Positions 54,012 through 62,895 of a stretch of DNA of 64,000 nt are shown here, one piece after another. The notes beneath the pieces were generated by a model. It saw nothing but the letters and a program-made list of their open reading frames with translations. It did no database searches and was not told the DNA's origin. The DNA is from Nocardia colli. Lineage in GTDB: Bacteria > Actinomycetota > Actinomycetes > Mycobacteriales > Mycobacteriaceae. The stretch is from positions 97,230 to 161,229 of the forward strand of contig NZ_VXLC01000029.1 in the NCBI RefSeq assembly GCF_008704205.1. Direction: 5' to 3'. A program made the position numbers and the translations under genes. Positions within the stretch are counted from its first letter, which is position 1; each line of letters opens with the position of its first letter.

Positions 54012-54519
54012 CAAGCCCACGATCATTTCAGCTCACTGACACGGGGGCCGGATTGGTTACGCCGCCGGCCCTCGCTGTGTCTGGCCGCTAGGCCAGACCT
54101 GGTCAACGTTACACTCTGCTGGTGTGCAGTCCAAGTCGATTCGTGCACAAAACACGCTATCTACCAGGCATTACTGACTCCTAGGGGTCGTAGTCTGTCG
54201 AGCCTGTGTGGTCGCGCTACATAGTTTGACCGAGGCGTATCTGCTGTATCGTCCCACCGACTTCATACGCGATCGTGTTCTGACGACTGGCTGGCCGAGC
54301 GGGGCTGCTGTGCAAGAAGTTCGGTTGTGTCCAGCGCGGTGACGCCGCGGTCCTACGGGCTAGTGGTCGGTCGGCCGATCATGGTGGCATCGGTCGGGAG
54401 TCCAACACCCGTTCCCGTGGTCGATTGTCTAGTAGCGGATTTCGTTATTCGAGCGTTCTGAGGTGTCGATTCTTTGGTGCGGTGGTGTCGAGTCTAAACG
54501 GCTGCTTGACGTCGCCGAA
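54012..54519. other. non-coding stretch between small ORF and XRE locus
   Basis: No plausible gene was found in about 500 bases. Two hairpins are present: GGGCCGG/CCGGCCC near 54045-54072 and TCTGGCC-GCTA-GGCCAGA at 54080-54097. Confidence 0.4.
54080..54097. terminator. short perfect hairpin, possible terminator
   Basis: A perfect 7-bp stem with loop GCTA sits about 70 bases after the small membrane ORF. It could end that transcript. No U-tract follows. Confidence 0.35.
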
Positions 54520-55368
54520 TTATGAGTTCTCCGTGCTGCGGCGTTTGATCAGTGCTGTTCTGATCATTGATCGGGCGGCGTCTCCTGACACGGATTGCCT
54601 GGCCAGTCTGTTGAACGTGCGGGCGTAGGCGGCGATCTCGCGGGGTTGGGTGATGGTTTGTTCGGCGCTGATGCCTTCGACCATCACTACGCGGTCGTCG
54701 AACATGATGAAGTTGGGGGCGGTCAAGGGTGGCATTGCGTGTGCCGGGATTATTCCGAATGCCACACGCGGCAAACCCATTACGGCCAGGAGTCGGTCCA
54801 GCTGCCCAGCCATCACGTCGTCGTCACCCACGGTGGTGGAGAGGACTTGCTCGGCGAGGACTATCCAGAACTTTCGTTGGCCCTTGTAGAGAAACTGTTG
54901 CCGTTGTAGGCGTTGGGCGACACCCTGTTCGACGTCGTCTGGTATCTGTTCGAACTCGACCACGTCCCGCAGGATCGCTTCCGCGTACTCTGCTGTTTGC
55001 AGGATGCCCGGGACGATGGTTGGTTGGTACATCCTTGTCAGCGTCGTCTTCTCGGCGAGCTTCACCGAGATCTGTTGTCGCCGTTTGGTACCCGAGCTCA
55101 GGATGCGGCGCCACTCGACGTACGCGATGTCGACGTTGTTCAGCGTGGCGATCAGATCGGCGAGTTGATCGTTTGCGCCGGTGTGCTCGCAGTATGCCCG
55201 CAGATCGGCTTCGGATGGACTTCTGATGCCACGCTCGAAACGCGATACTTTCGACTCGTGCCAGCCCGCCATGGAGGCGAGCTGGCGGGCGGTCAATCCG
55301 GCGTGCCGGCGAATCTCCCTGAGCCGCAGACCGAGTGATTCCCGCGCTTCGTGGACGCTATCGGTCAC
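54520..55368 (-). CDS. XRE-family HTH regulator with DUF5753 domain
   Basis: The 282-residue protein has an N-terminal HTH (LGLRLREIRRHAGLTARQLASMAGWHESKVSRFERGIRSPSEADL). A C-terminal DUF5753 domain follows (RMYQPTIVPGILQTAEYAEAIL, then IMFDDRVVMVEG). This is the Scr1/WhiJ-like actinomycete class that pairs with small partner proteins. GTG 55368 overlaps the stop of the DUF6879 gene upstream (GTGA). The longer frame running through that gene is not needed. Confidence 0.88.
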   Translation of the reverse strand: MTDSVHEARESLGLRLREIRRHAGLTARQLASMAGWHESKVSRFERGIRSPSEADLRAYCEHTGANDQLADLIATLNNVDIAYVEWRRILSSGTKRRQQISVKLAEKTTLTRMYQPTIVPGILQTAEYAEAILRDVVEFEQIPDDVEQGVAQRLQRQQFLYKGQRKFWIVLAEQVLSTTVGDDDVMAGQLDRLLAVMGLPRVAFGIIPAHAMPPLTAPNFIMFDDRVVMVEGISAEQTITQPREIAAYARTFNRLARQSVSGDAARSMIRTALIKRRSTENS

Positions 55369-55895
55369 TGCCCGCCGTGCACGCCGTTGAACTCTGCGAA
55401 CGGTGTCGCCAACTGCCAGAGTCGTTGTTTCACAGTTCGACAGTATTCCGCGATCCCCGGATCGGTGGTGCTTACCGGGTCGGTGGGTTTGCCTTCTTCG
55501 TCGGATACGTTGAATACGACCAGCTGACCGTCGAACAACCACCAATCGTCTTGCGGGACATCGTCACCCTTGACGAGATGCCTTGGTACGTAACGAATAT
55601 CGTCGCCAGCATCAACGTTGTAGTGGGTTACCGACAATAGCCAGCGTTGGTAGTCGGTGAGCGGGACAGTGACTACCCGAACCCGGCTCATCGCAACACC
55701 CCGTGCGGTCGTCTCCCGTACAAGGGCCCGCCATTCGGGCGATGGGTCGGACAGCTCCGGCTCGCCTTCCAGGAATCTGCGGAAGGGCTCGGACTCGTAC
55801 GGTTCGGCGTACGAGTCCCTGAGCTCCAAGTGGAACGCTTCATGCTGGCAGGCGCGGAACAGGTCAGGCCATGGGTCGCCTTGCCGCAGTTGCAC
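55365..55895 (-). CDS. DUF6879-family protein
   Basis: The 176-residue protein starts with GTG 55895 behind GAGAGG. Its core has ACQHEAFHLELRDSYAEPYESEPFRRFLEG and VVTVPLTDYQRWLLSVTHYNVDAGDDIRYV, and a conserved WWLFDGQLVVFNV. Such proteins are next to XRE-DUF5753 regulators in many actinomycetes; the molecular role is unknown. An ATG at 55940 is in frame but extends into the upstream gene. Confidence 0.75.
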   Translation of the reverse strand: MQLRQGDPWPDLFRACQHEAFHLELRDSYAEPYESEPFRRFLEGEPELSDPSPEWRALVRETTARGVAMSRVRVVTVPLTDYQRWLLSVTHYNVDAGDDIRYVPRHLVKGDDVPQDDWWLFDGQLVVFNVSDEEGKPTDPVSTTDPGIAEYCRTVKQRLWQLATPFAEFNGVHGGQ

Positions 55896-56205
55896 CGTAA
55901 AACGTCCTCTCCATCTTTGCCGTTTCGATGACAGTCTCATCTTCGGCCAATTCCAGTTGGCCCAGTATTTCGGGGTCGGTGATCGGTCGACCCGTGAGAG
56001 TGAACGTCCCGCGCCCGGTGTCGGTCATCACCGCACCGATGAACGTGTCCGGATCGGCGAATCCGGTTAGCAAATGCGGTATTTCGATCGTCTCGGGCCG
56101 ACTGGTCCGCCAGCCTTGCACAACGAACGTCTGCTGGTCGGTGGCGTAGAGGGACGGGCATCCGTTCCGATCTGAGCCACCTTTGCCGAGGAACTCCAAG
56201 CGCAT
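55864..56205 (-). CDS. small conserved hypothetical upstream of DUF6879 gene
   Basis: The 113-residue protein starts with ATG 56205 behind AGAGAGGA and overlaps the DUF6879 start by about 30 bases. It has FVVQGWRTSRPETIEIPHLL and RGTFTLTGRPITDPEILGQLELAEDETVIE, a single beta-rich domain. No family was recognised with certainty. The three genes form one transcript (partner protein - DUF6879 - regulator). Confidence 0.65.
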   Translation of the reverse strand: MRLEFLGKGGSDRNGCPSLYATDQQTFVVQGWRTSRPETIEIPHLLTGFADPDTFIGAVMTDTGRGTFTLTGRPITDPEILGQLELAEDETVIETAKMERTFYGATAARRPMA

Positions 56206-56420
56206 GGTCGCGATCCTCTCTTGCTGGCTGCCGTGTTCGGCAGGCACTGCTTAGATGGTCGCTCGAGTCGGCATGCTTCACAGATTGTTCGGTTCATCCT
56301 GGCAAGTATTGGCAAATCGGTCGCCCGCGCTGCCCTCGGATTTCTAGCGTCGTAGGTAGAGCTCGGGCTGGTGCCGACCTGGTCCCGAGTTGCCCGCCAA
56401 CATCGACATCAGGGGTCACA

Positions 56421-56543
56421 GTGCCGCATACCGAAATGCAACCCATGGTCCTTGCCGCACCCACATTGATGCTCAACGATGCGCTAGCCGCGGAATGGCT
56501 AAGCAGTAGAACTGGTTTCGCGATGAGCGGGGTTGAGCGGTGA
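56421..56543 (+). CDS. small ORF (40 residues) at the head of a coupled micro-operon
   Basis: GTG 56421 is preceded by AGGGG. The frame is protein-like (MVLAAPTLMLNDALAAEWL) and its TGA overlaps the next GTG by three bases. Too short for a family assignment. The precise overlap supports translation. Confidence 0.45.
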   Translation: MPHTEMQPMVLAAPTLMLNDALAAEWLSSRTGFAMSGVER

Positions 56544-56875
56544 GGCAACGACCTACCGCGATCGGATACTTACGCCGTGATGTTTCCGGAACGTCCCAGC
56601 CCTGGCATGAGACCCAGATCCGCAGTCTGGCAAAGCGACTCGGGTATGAGCTGGCTAAGACCGTGGTCTTCGGCCCGGATACCGACTCGCCGGTTGACCG
56701 GTTGCTGAATGTGGTTCGGTCGGTTGGGGCTGAAGCAGTTGTCGTGCCTAGCGCGGAGCATTTCGGGGGCAAGGTGCCGGAGCGGGTTGTGCGGGTGTGT
56801 GACGTGATCACCGTGTCTCCGCAGTACACCTATGCGCGGTCGTACGCGTCGCCGTTCCTCGGAGACGGCGCATGA
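56540..56875 (+). CDS. serine-recombinase N-terminal-like protein
   Basis: The 111-residue protein starts with IGYLRRDVSGTSQPWHETQIRSLAKRLGYELA. This resembles the N-terminal domain of serine resolvases (I-G-Y-x-R-x-S, with Q-x-x-I-x-x-x-A). The catalytic Ser is not clearly in place, and the rest of the recombinase is missing. It may be a domesticated or decayed fragment, or a small regulator. Overlaps on both sides indicate a coupled operon. Confidence 0.5.
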   Translation: MRQRPTAIGYLRRDVSGTSQPWHETQIRSLAKRLGYELAKTVVFGPDTDSPVDRLLNVVRSVGAEAVVVPSAEHFGGKVPERVVRVCDVITVSPQYTYARSYASPFLGDGA

Positions 56876-56955
56876 AGCCGCCGGCAACGGATCTGGAGAG
56901 TGTCCACGCGATGGTGGACCGGCCGATGATGGCTGCGGTTAGAGTCGCGCCATGA
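56872..56955 (+). CDS. 27-residue bridging ORF
   Basis: ATG 56872 overlaps the upstream TGA, and its own TGA overlaps the next ATG (ATGA at each end). The peptide is LESVHAMVDRPMMAAVRVAP-like. Such exact overlaps at both ends are rarely accidental, but no function is known. Confidence 0.4.
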   Translation: MKPPATDLESVHAMVDRPMMAAVRVAP

Positions 56956-57379
56956 CTGGGTCCGGTTATGTGCCGCAATTGTATTCGGTATCGGTTAAGG
57001 GCGTGGTGGTTCGTGGTGGGCGGGTATTACTGCTGAAGAACGAGCGGGGCGAGTGGGAACTGCCGGGTGGCCGGATCGAGGTTGACGAGTCGCCTGAGGA
57101 GTGTGTGACTCGGGAGATCGCCGAGGAGACGCGGTGGCTGTTACTGCCGGGCCAATTCTCGATTCGTGGATCTACTACATCGCATCGGTTGAGAGGCACG
57201 TTTTTATCGTGACTTACGGCTGCTATCCGGATACCGACGCCGAGCCGGTCTTGTCGCACGAGCACAAAGAAGTTGGCTTATTTCGTGAAGGTGAGATCGC
57301 TGGCTTGAACATGCCGGATGGTTACAAGCGATCTATCTCGGTCTGGTTCGCCCAGCTCTCAGCAGCGGAGGGCGCGTAG
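56952..57379 (+). pseudogene. NUDIX hydrolase with a frameshift
   Basis: The first frame, from ATG 56952, has the NUDIX box GGRIEVDESPEECVTREIAEET and then changes to non-family sequence near 57130-57150. The other frame continues the fold with AGPILDSWIYYIASVERHVFIVTYGCYPD and ends at 57379. The change from frame 0 to frame 2 fits a one-base deletion around 57127-57140. It may be a decayed gene, a sequencing error, or (less likely) programmed frameshifting. Confidence 0.75.
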
Positions 57380-57410
57380 GTCGGCCTGCTGCGACATGGC
57401 ACTGAGACGA

Positions 57411-58514
57411 TTATGCGTCTGGTGAGTGGACGGGTGGGAGTTCGGTGAGCAGGTCGGGTGCTGGCAGCGATACTCCTGAGTCGTCGGGTCGACCTGTCGC
57501 GATGCGGTCGAGGGTGACGGTTACTGTTCCCGCAGAATCGATTTCGATGCGTTTGTTTCCGTTCTGTCCGTCTACCAGGACGGTGGCGAGGTAGCGGCGG
57601 GCAGGCGGGAGGACTCGTACGGTGATGTGTCCGTCTTGGACCTTGTCCAGTTCGAGGGTTGCGACTTGCCGGACGCGGGTGCAGAGGAGGGGTGGGGCGG
57701 TTTCCAGGCCGCCGTCGTCGAGGAGCATTACCTCGACTCCGCGTTGGCGGGCGCCGCGGGCTGCGGCGAGTAATTCGGGGGTGGAGAGTTGGGGGGCTCG
57801 GAGTTCGTCGCGGAGTTCGGCTTCCAGTAGGCGGCATTCTTCGCGTTCGTCGGCTTGGAAGGGGACTGCGGCGGCGATGCGTTCGAGCATCGGGCGCGCG
57901 CGACGATCTAGGCGGTTGAGTTGGCGTTTGCGTTCGGCGTTTTGGGCGTCGACGCGGGCTTGTTTTACCGCGCGGGCGGTCGACTCGATTTCGAGCTGAC
58001 GGAGCGAGCGCATGATCGCGGCGAACGCGGCGGCAATGGCGACGTTGACCAGCGGCACAACGGCTTGCACGTAAGCGGTCGGTTCACCGCCGGCGGCGAG
58101 GACCACGGCGAACCAGGTTGCCGCAGTTCCCGCCCAGGCCAAGACATTTCGGCCGCGTAGCACGAGCATCGCCAACGCACTGCCCGCGGTATAGGCGGTC
58201 CACACGCTGGTATGCGCGTGAAGTTCCGCCGTCACATGCTCGTTGGCGATCAACGTCGCGATGGCACCCGCGGACGCGACGAAGACCGCCGCATACTCGT
58301 GGATCGGATTCCCGGTATCGAGCACCACGACAATCGTTGCCGCGGCGATGATCACGGCGGCAGCGACCAACGCCACCGTGATCGGTAGTTCCGCTTTGCG
58401 CACCGAACGAATCACCACGGCGGCGTCGGTAGCCAGCACGACGGCGATGATCGTGACCATCGTGGAGCGGTGTTCACTGAGCAGCCGGCTCAGGTCGCCG
58501 TCGTCACGTGTCAT
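57411..58514 (-). CDS. membrane protein with kinase-partner-like C-terminal domain
   Basis: The 367-residue protein has about six hydrophobic segments. A helix (LRQLEIESTARAVKQARVDAQNAERKRQLNRLDRRARPMLERI) follows, of the HisKA_3-like type but without a clear catalytic His. The C-terminal domain has LLDDGGLETAPPLLCTRVRQVATLEL, resembling a degenerate ATPase-less kinase partner. ATG 58514 overlaps the kinase gene's stop by 11 bases. It is probably a pseudo-kinase or receptor that works with it. A response regulator is not found. Confidence 0.65.
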   Translation of the reverse strand: MTRDDGDLSRLLSEHRSTMVTIIAVVLATDAAVVIRSVRKAELPITVALVAAAVIIAAATIVVVLDTGNPIHEYAAVFVASAGAIATLIANEHVTAELHAHTSVWTAYTAGSALAMLVLRGRNVLAWAGTAATWFAVVLAAGGEPTAYVQAVVPLVNVAIAAAFAAIMRSLRQLEIESTARAVKQARVDAQNAERKRQLNRLDRRARPMLERIAAAVPFQADEREECRLLEAELRDELRAPQLSTPELLAAARGARQRGVEVMLLDDGGLETAPPLLCTRVRQVATLELDKVQDGHITVRVLPPARRYLATVLVDGQNGNKRIEIDSAGTVTVTLDRIATGRPDDSGVSLPAPDLLTELPPVHSPDA

Positions 58515-59751
58515 CAGGTGCGCTCCACTCCAAGATGATTCGGGTTCCGGCACCGGGGCGGGAGTCGATGGTGGCGAGGCCGCCGGCTTCGCGCATCCGC
58601 TGCACGATGCTGACGGTGAGGCCGAGCCGGTTGGCCGCGACGAGCGCGGGATCGAATCCGGCGCCGTCGTCCTCGACGACGACCGTGATGCCGCACGCAC
58701 GCGCGACGATCGTCAATTGTCTTGCGACAGTTCGCCCCGGCACGTCGGCGTGCCGCACGCTGTTGCGCACGGACTCGGCGGCGGCCTGGGCGAGCGCGGT
58801 GACGGCGGCGGATTCGATGCGCAGGTCGGCGGAGCTGTAGTCGTGGCGAACCTGCACGCGCAGTTGAGCTTCGGTGGCGCCGACCACTTCGCGCGCGATG
58901 ATCTCGATGGCCTCGAGGTCGGTGCACATGTCGTTGGCGCGGCCGATGGCGGCGAGCTGGCCGAGGGCTTGATTGGCTTGGCGCGCAAGCATGGTGGTGC
59001 AACCGCCGCGGGACATGTCGAGCAAGGTGGCGAGCACCTTGTCGTGGATCACACCGGCGAATCGTGCCCGCTCGCTGGCCCGCGCCTCGTCCGCCGCGGC
59101 GAGTGAGGCTTGATGGTGGGCGCGCGCCTGCTCCTTGTCGAGCAGCCGGGCCGCGCGCCGCGCCGTCTCGGTGATGTAGACGAAGGTGACGGTGATGCCG
59201 AGGATGCGCAGCGAGGTGAGCGTGAACTCGGTCCAGCTGAGGTCGCCGGTGGCCTGACCGGTCGACGACGCGGCGAGCAACCCGACGGCGACCACATAGA
59301 TCGAGGTCGTGGACCTGCGCCAGGCCAACGTGGCCGCGACCCCGCCGAGCGGAACCAGCCGATAGATCCAGGCCACGTCGTCGGTGATCTGGCCGGGCAG
59401 CACCGCGAACCCGGACAACCCGACGGCCACCGCGAACACCACCGCGTGCGTCGCCGCGATGATCCGGACGACGGATTGCTCGACATAGAGCGCGGTCCCG
59501 GCCAGCAGTAGCGCGGTGCCGAACACCCCGAACATGGCGACGGCGGTCCACCAGGTCTGGAAATGCCGGGACTGCGCGGCCATCTCGGCGGCATCGCCCG
59601 CGCCAAAGATCCACACGCCGATGCCGAGCGCGAAGGCGAGGATGCGATCGATCCGGTCGGTGGCCGCCCGGCCGATCGAGGTCTGCCGGTTACATCGACC
59701 CGACAGGATGGCCACGACGCGGCCGAACAGTGACGGCGACATCGAGGTCAT
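58504..59751 (-). CDS. sensor histidine kinase, NarL-type
   Basis: The 415-residue protein has six or so membrane segments in its first half and a HisKA_3-like dimerisation helix, with the probable phospho-acceptor in ERARFAGVIHDKVLATLLDM. A HATPase domain with SVRNSVRHADVPG (N-box) and VVVEDDGAGFDPALVAANRLGLTVSIVQRM (G1/G2) is followed by RPGAGTRIILEW. ATG 59751 overlaps the P450 stop by four bases. There is no LuxR-type response regulator beside it. Confidence 0.85.
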   Translation of the reverse strand: MTSMSPSLFGRVVAILSGRCNRQTSIGRAATDRIDRILAFALGIGVWIFGAGDAAEMAAQSRHFQTWWTAVAMFGVFGTALLLAGTALYVEQSVVRIIAATHAVVFAVAVGLSGFAVLPGQITDDVAWIYRLVPLGGVAATLAWRRSTTSIYVVAVGLLAASSTGQATGDLSWTEFTLTSLRILGITVTFVYITETARRAARLLDKEQARAHHQASLAAADEARASERARFAGVIHDKVLATLLDMSRGGCTTMLARQANQALGQLAAIGRANDMCTDLEAIEIIAREVVGATEAQLRVQVRHDYSSADLRIESAAVTALAQAAAESVRNSVRHADVPGRTVARQLTIVARACGITVVVEDDGAGFDPALVAANRLGLTVSIVQRMREAGGLATIDSRPGAGTRIILEWSAPDDT

Positions 59752-61142
59752 CGCGGTTCGCTGACCTCGACCTTCGACAGTTCGCGGCCCGACACCCGCC
59801 GCGGCACGTACACCGCACGCGCCTCCCGCTTCGGGCGCAGGTTGATCGTCAACTTCATTCCGACGTTGCGGTCGATGTGCACCGAGCCGCCGTTGAGCAG
59901 CAGCGCGGTGAAGATCTGCCCCTCGAGCAAGGCGAGGGCGGAACCGATGCACACGTGCTCGCCGGCGCCGAACGGCAAGTAGGACATCCGCTCCCACGAC
60001 CGGTCCGCCTCCTGCGCGAATCGATCGGGGTCGAACGCCAGCGGGTCCGGGTATTGCCGCGCCGAACGGTGCATCACGTAGGGGGCGACGAACACGATCG
60101 TGCCCTCGTCGATCGCGTAGTCGCCGATCCGGGTCGCGCCCGCGGCCTCACGCAGGAACGCGGGCGACGGCGGATACAACCGCATCGACTCCTTGAACAC
60201 CTGGAGGCAGTAGGGGAGTCGGGCGAGATCCGCGGCCGTCGGCGTCGCACCGCCGAGCACCCGATCCGCCTCTGCGGCAGCACGGTTCGCGATGGCGGGA
60301 TGGCGTGACATCGCGTACGTGGTCCAGAACATCGCGTCCGCGCTGGTCTCGTGCGCGGCCGCCCACAGGTTGATCACCTCGTCGACCAGCCGGTCCTCGC
60401 TCATCGGCGCACCTTCGCGATCGCGCTGGGCGAGCAGGGCCGAGACGATGTCGTCGTGGCGATCGGGGTTGCGGCGGCGCACATCGATCGCTCGCGCGGC
60501 CCAATCCCGAACCAGGGCAAGGTCTTGAATGAACTCGCGATTGCGCTTCGTCGGAATGTTCAACGGCGCGACGATCGGTCGCGACATCGCCCGCATCTCC
60601 CAATCGAAGATCCGGGTCGCCGCGTCGACCACATCCTGGTGCTCGTCGAGCGGCTCATCGATCAGCAGCCCGGCGACGACGTCGTGCATCATCGCCTGCA
60701 CCCCGGCGAGCAGGTCCACCTCGCCCGCCGCCTGCCATCTGCGCAGGTGCGCGTGCATGCGGGTCGCCATCACGTCCACGTATTTCGGCACCCGCCGCGC
60801 GGTGAACAGCGGCGCGACCATCGCGCGTTGCGTCCGGTGCACCTCACCCTCGGAGATGATCAAACCCTCGCGCAGCGCGGGCCACAGCGTTCCCGTCACC
60901 GCTCGCGCTCGCCGGAATTCCCCGGCCCGCGACACCAGCACCTCGTTGATCTCCGCGGGCCCGGTCACCAGCACCGCCGGAAACATCCCGATTCGGAACC
61001 CGGCCACCGGCCCGTGTTCCTCGGCCAGCCGGCCCATCACCGCGAGCGGATCCCGGAACCAGCGCAGCGTCGTACCCAATCCGAGCACACCACTACGTCC
61101 GTGGTCCAGGTGCTCGACTTCCCCCGCCCGATCATCGTTCAC
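59748..61142 (-). CDS. cytochrome P450
   Basis: The 464-residue haem monooxygenase has the I-helix WAAAHETSADAMFW, the ExxR motif KESMRLYP and the haem-binding loop LPFGAGEHVCIGSALALLE with its Cys ligand. Lengths match class I/CYP102-type bacterial P450s. GTG 61142 is preceded by GGGAGGA. No ferredoxin or reductase gene is near. It is first in an operon with the sensor kinase, an unusual pairing. Confidence 0.93.
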   Translation of the reverse strand: MNDDRAGEVEHLDHGRSGVLGLGTTLRWFRDPLAVMGRLAEEHGPVAGFRIGMFPAVLVTGPAEINEVLVSRAGEFRRARAVTGTLWPALREGLIISEGEVHRTQRAMVAPLFTARRVPKYVDVMATRMHAHLRRWQAAGEVDLLAGVQAMMHDVVAGLLIDEPLDEHQDVVDAATRIFDWEMRAMSRPIVAPLNIPTKRNREFIQDLALVRDWAARAIDVRRRNPDRHDDIVSALLAQRDREGAPMSEDRLVDEVINLWAAAHETSADAMFWTTYAMSRHPAIANRAAAEADRVLGGATPTAADLARLPYCLQVFKESMRLYPPSPAFLREAAGATRIGDYAIDEGTIVFVAPYVMHRSARQYPDPLAFDPDRFAQEADRSWERMSYLPFGAGEHVCIGSALALLEGQIFTALLLNGGSVHIDRNVGMKLTINLRPKREARAVYVPRRVSGRELSKVEVSEPR

Positions 61143-61464
61143 TGACGATTCCTCCCGTGGTCGTCATCGAAGTCAGAGCGATTCGTCAGCCCCGCCGCCC
61201 GGTGATCAGGACGTCTGACGAGCAGTCTGTCTGTGCCGGATCGTATTTGGGCGACGGCCTGTAGTCATGCCCGCAGAATTGGGGTCGGGAAGCCGAAAGT
61301 GCGCTGTTTTCGCAGGTCGGCAGCATTCGTGAGATGCGTTCCACACCATGGAGTTCGGGGCGCGCGACACTCGTGAGTTAAGTGATAGGATGATTGCTCT
61401 TAGTTTAGCTAAACAGTTGCTGGTCTGCGTGTGTTGCCTCACCTGATGAAGGAAAAACAACTCC
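61143..61464. other. divergent promoter region between P450 and GT87 genes
   Basis: No gene is supported in these 322 bases. The 12-bp palindrome at 61403-61414 is the only clear structure. TAGGAT at 61386 could be a -10 box for the GT87 gene. Confidence 0.4.
61403..61414. promoter_or_regulatory. perfect palindrome upstream of GT87 gene
   Basis: GTTTAGCTAAAC is a perfect 12-bp palindrome 50 bases before the GT87 start. It is A/T-richer than its surroundings and may bind a dimeric regulator. Confidence 0.4.
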
Positions 61465-62895
61465 ATGGCTGTCATGCTGCAAACGGGCGAACAGCGCGGT
61501 GCCGGTGCGATCGAGAAGCCTCGTACCTCGCGTAAGTTCGCGGCGCTGAGTGCCGCGATCGTGTTCGCTTGCCTTTCCGTCGGCGCCTGGCTGGTATTCA
61601 TCCGGCCGAACTGGGATATGTACTGGCACCAGGTCGACCTGCAGGTTTACATGTGGGGCGGCTCGATGGCCGCGCTACATCCCGAGCTGCTGTACGACGG
61701 ACGCGGGCCGCTGGGATTGCCCTTCCTGTATCCGGTATTCGCCGCGTGGATCTGCGCGGAATTGGCACAGTTCCCGATCAACTACGTCGGCACCGGCGTC
61801 ACCGTCATGACGTTGATGTCGCTCGGAATTAGCGTATGGAGCGCCGGGGTACTGCAACGTCGTCGGCGCGGACTCGCGCTGGTCGCGATCACGATCGCCG
61901 TCGCCGCCGCCGGGCTCTGGCTCGAACCGGTCCAGCAGACTTTGCAATTCGGACAGCTCAGCGTGATTCTCATGGCGATGGTCCTGGCCGACCTCGCCAT
62001 ACCCAAGAACCGTTGGTATCGCGGCATTCTCATCGGCATCGCGACCGGCTTGAAGCTGACGCCCGCGGTCTTCGTCGTCTATCTGCTGATCACCCGGCAA
62101 TTCAAAGCCGCGGCCACGGCCTGTGCCGCTTTCGCCGCCACTGTGGCGATCGGCTTCTGGTATCGGCCGGCGCAGGCGCTCGAATTCTGGACCACGACGA
62201 TGACGTCGCAGAACCGGATCGGCTTCGCCTATGTGCAGAATCAATCGATCAACGGGCTGTTCGGTCGGCTGCAATGGTCGACCTGGGAAGACAGCAGTTC
62301 CTCGCTGGTGGTCGCCGGTCTGCTCGGACTGATCGGAATCGCGGCGGCGCGGGTCGCCTACCTGCGCGGCGACGAATTGCTCGGAGCTCTGCTCGCGGCG
62401 ACCGTGATGCTGCTCGCCTCGCCGATTTCCTGGACGCACTACTGGGTGTGGATCGTGCCCGCGCTGATGTGGGTGTTCCGCGCGCTGCGTGATCGTTCGA
62501 TCGCGGTGCGGATCGCGGTGCCCGCGGTCCTCTATCTCTTCGTATTCGCCTGGCCGATGCGGGTCGATCGGGTCGGCTGGTGGGATCCGGATCTGCCGCT
62601 GCTGCCGCAGGGGTTGGTCTGGGATGTGCCGCAGACCAACGGGCGGGAATACCGTTGGAACGTCTGGCAATTCCTGCTCGGAGATTCGTACACCTTGCTG
62701 GCCGTCGGTGCGCTGGTGGCGGCGAGTGTGTGGCTGCTCTGTTTCAAGTCCGGGAATCGTGCTGTCGCCGAAGCCGACTCGCCCCTGCGCGAAGTCGAGG
62801 CGTTGATCGACTCAGTGGAGGTCGACGCGGACCGTGAGCAGATTGTCGCCGAGGACCAATACGCCGGCGCTGTTGACGCGCGGCAGGGTGCGTAG
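61465..62895 (+). CDS. GT87-family (DUF2029) mannosyltransferase-type membrane enzyme
   Basis: The 476-residue protein has about ten membrane segments. The N-terminal PNWDMYWHQVDLQVYMWGG carries the acidic residue used by GT-C enzymes. QFGQLSVILMAMVLADL and TGLKLTPAVFVVYLL, SISWTHYWVW-type loops match mycobacterial PimE/Rv2181-like mannosyltransferases, which use polyprenyl-phosphate mannose. It likely extends a lipoglycan or another mycolic-acid-layer glycan. AAGGA precedes the start. Its last 84 bases are antisense to the reductase gene and encode a polar tail. Confidence 0.85.
   Translation: MAVMLQTGEQRGAGAIEKPRTSRKFAALSAAIVFACLSVGAWLVFIRPNWDMYWHQVDLQVYMWGGSMAALHPELLYDGRGPLGLPFLYPVFAAWICAELAQFPINYVGTGVTVMTLMSLGISVWSAGVLQRRRRGLALVAITIAVAAAGLWLEPVQQTLQFGQLSVILMAMVLADLAIPKNRWYRGILIGIATGLKLTPAVFVVYLLITRQFKAAATACAAFAATVAIGFWYRPAQALEFWTTTMTSQNRIGFAYVQNQSINGLFGRLQWSTWEDSSSSLVVAGLLGLIGIAAARVAYLRGDELLGALLAATVMLLASPISWTHYWVWIVPALMWVFRALRDRSIAVRIAVPAVLYLFVFAWPMRVDRVGWWDPDLPLLPQGLVWDVPQTNGREYRWNVWQFLLGDSYTLLAVGALVAASVWLLCFKSGNRAVAEADSPLREVEALIDSVEVDADREQIVAEDQYAGAVDARQGA

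Noticed and set aside
56540..56875. Functional serine recombinase or integrase
   Set aside because: Only an N-terminal-like part is present, the catalytic Ser is not clear and the DNA-binding region is missing.
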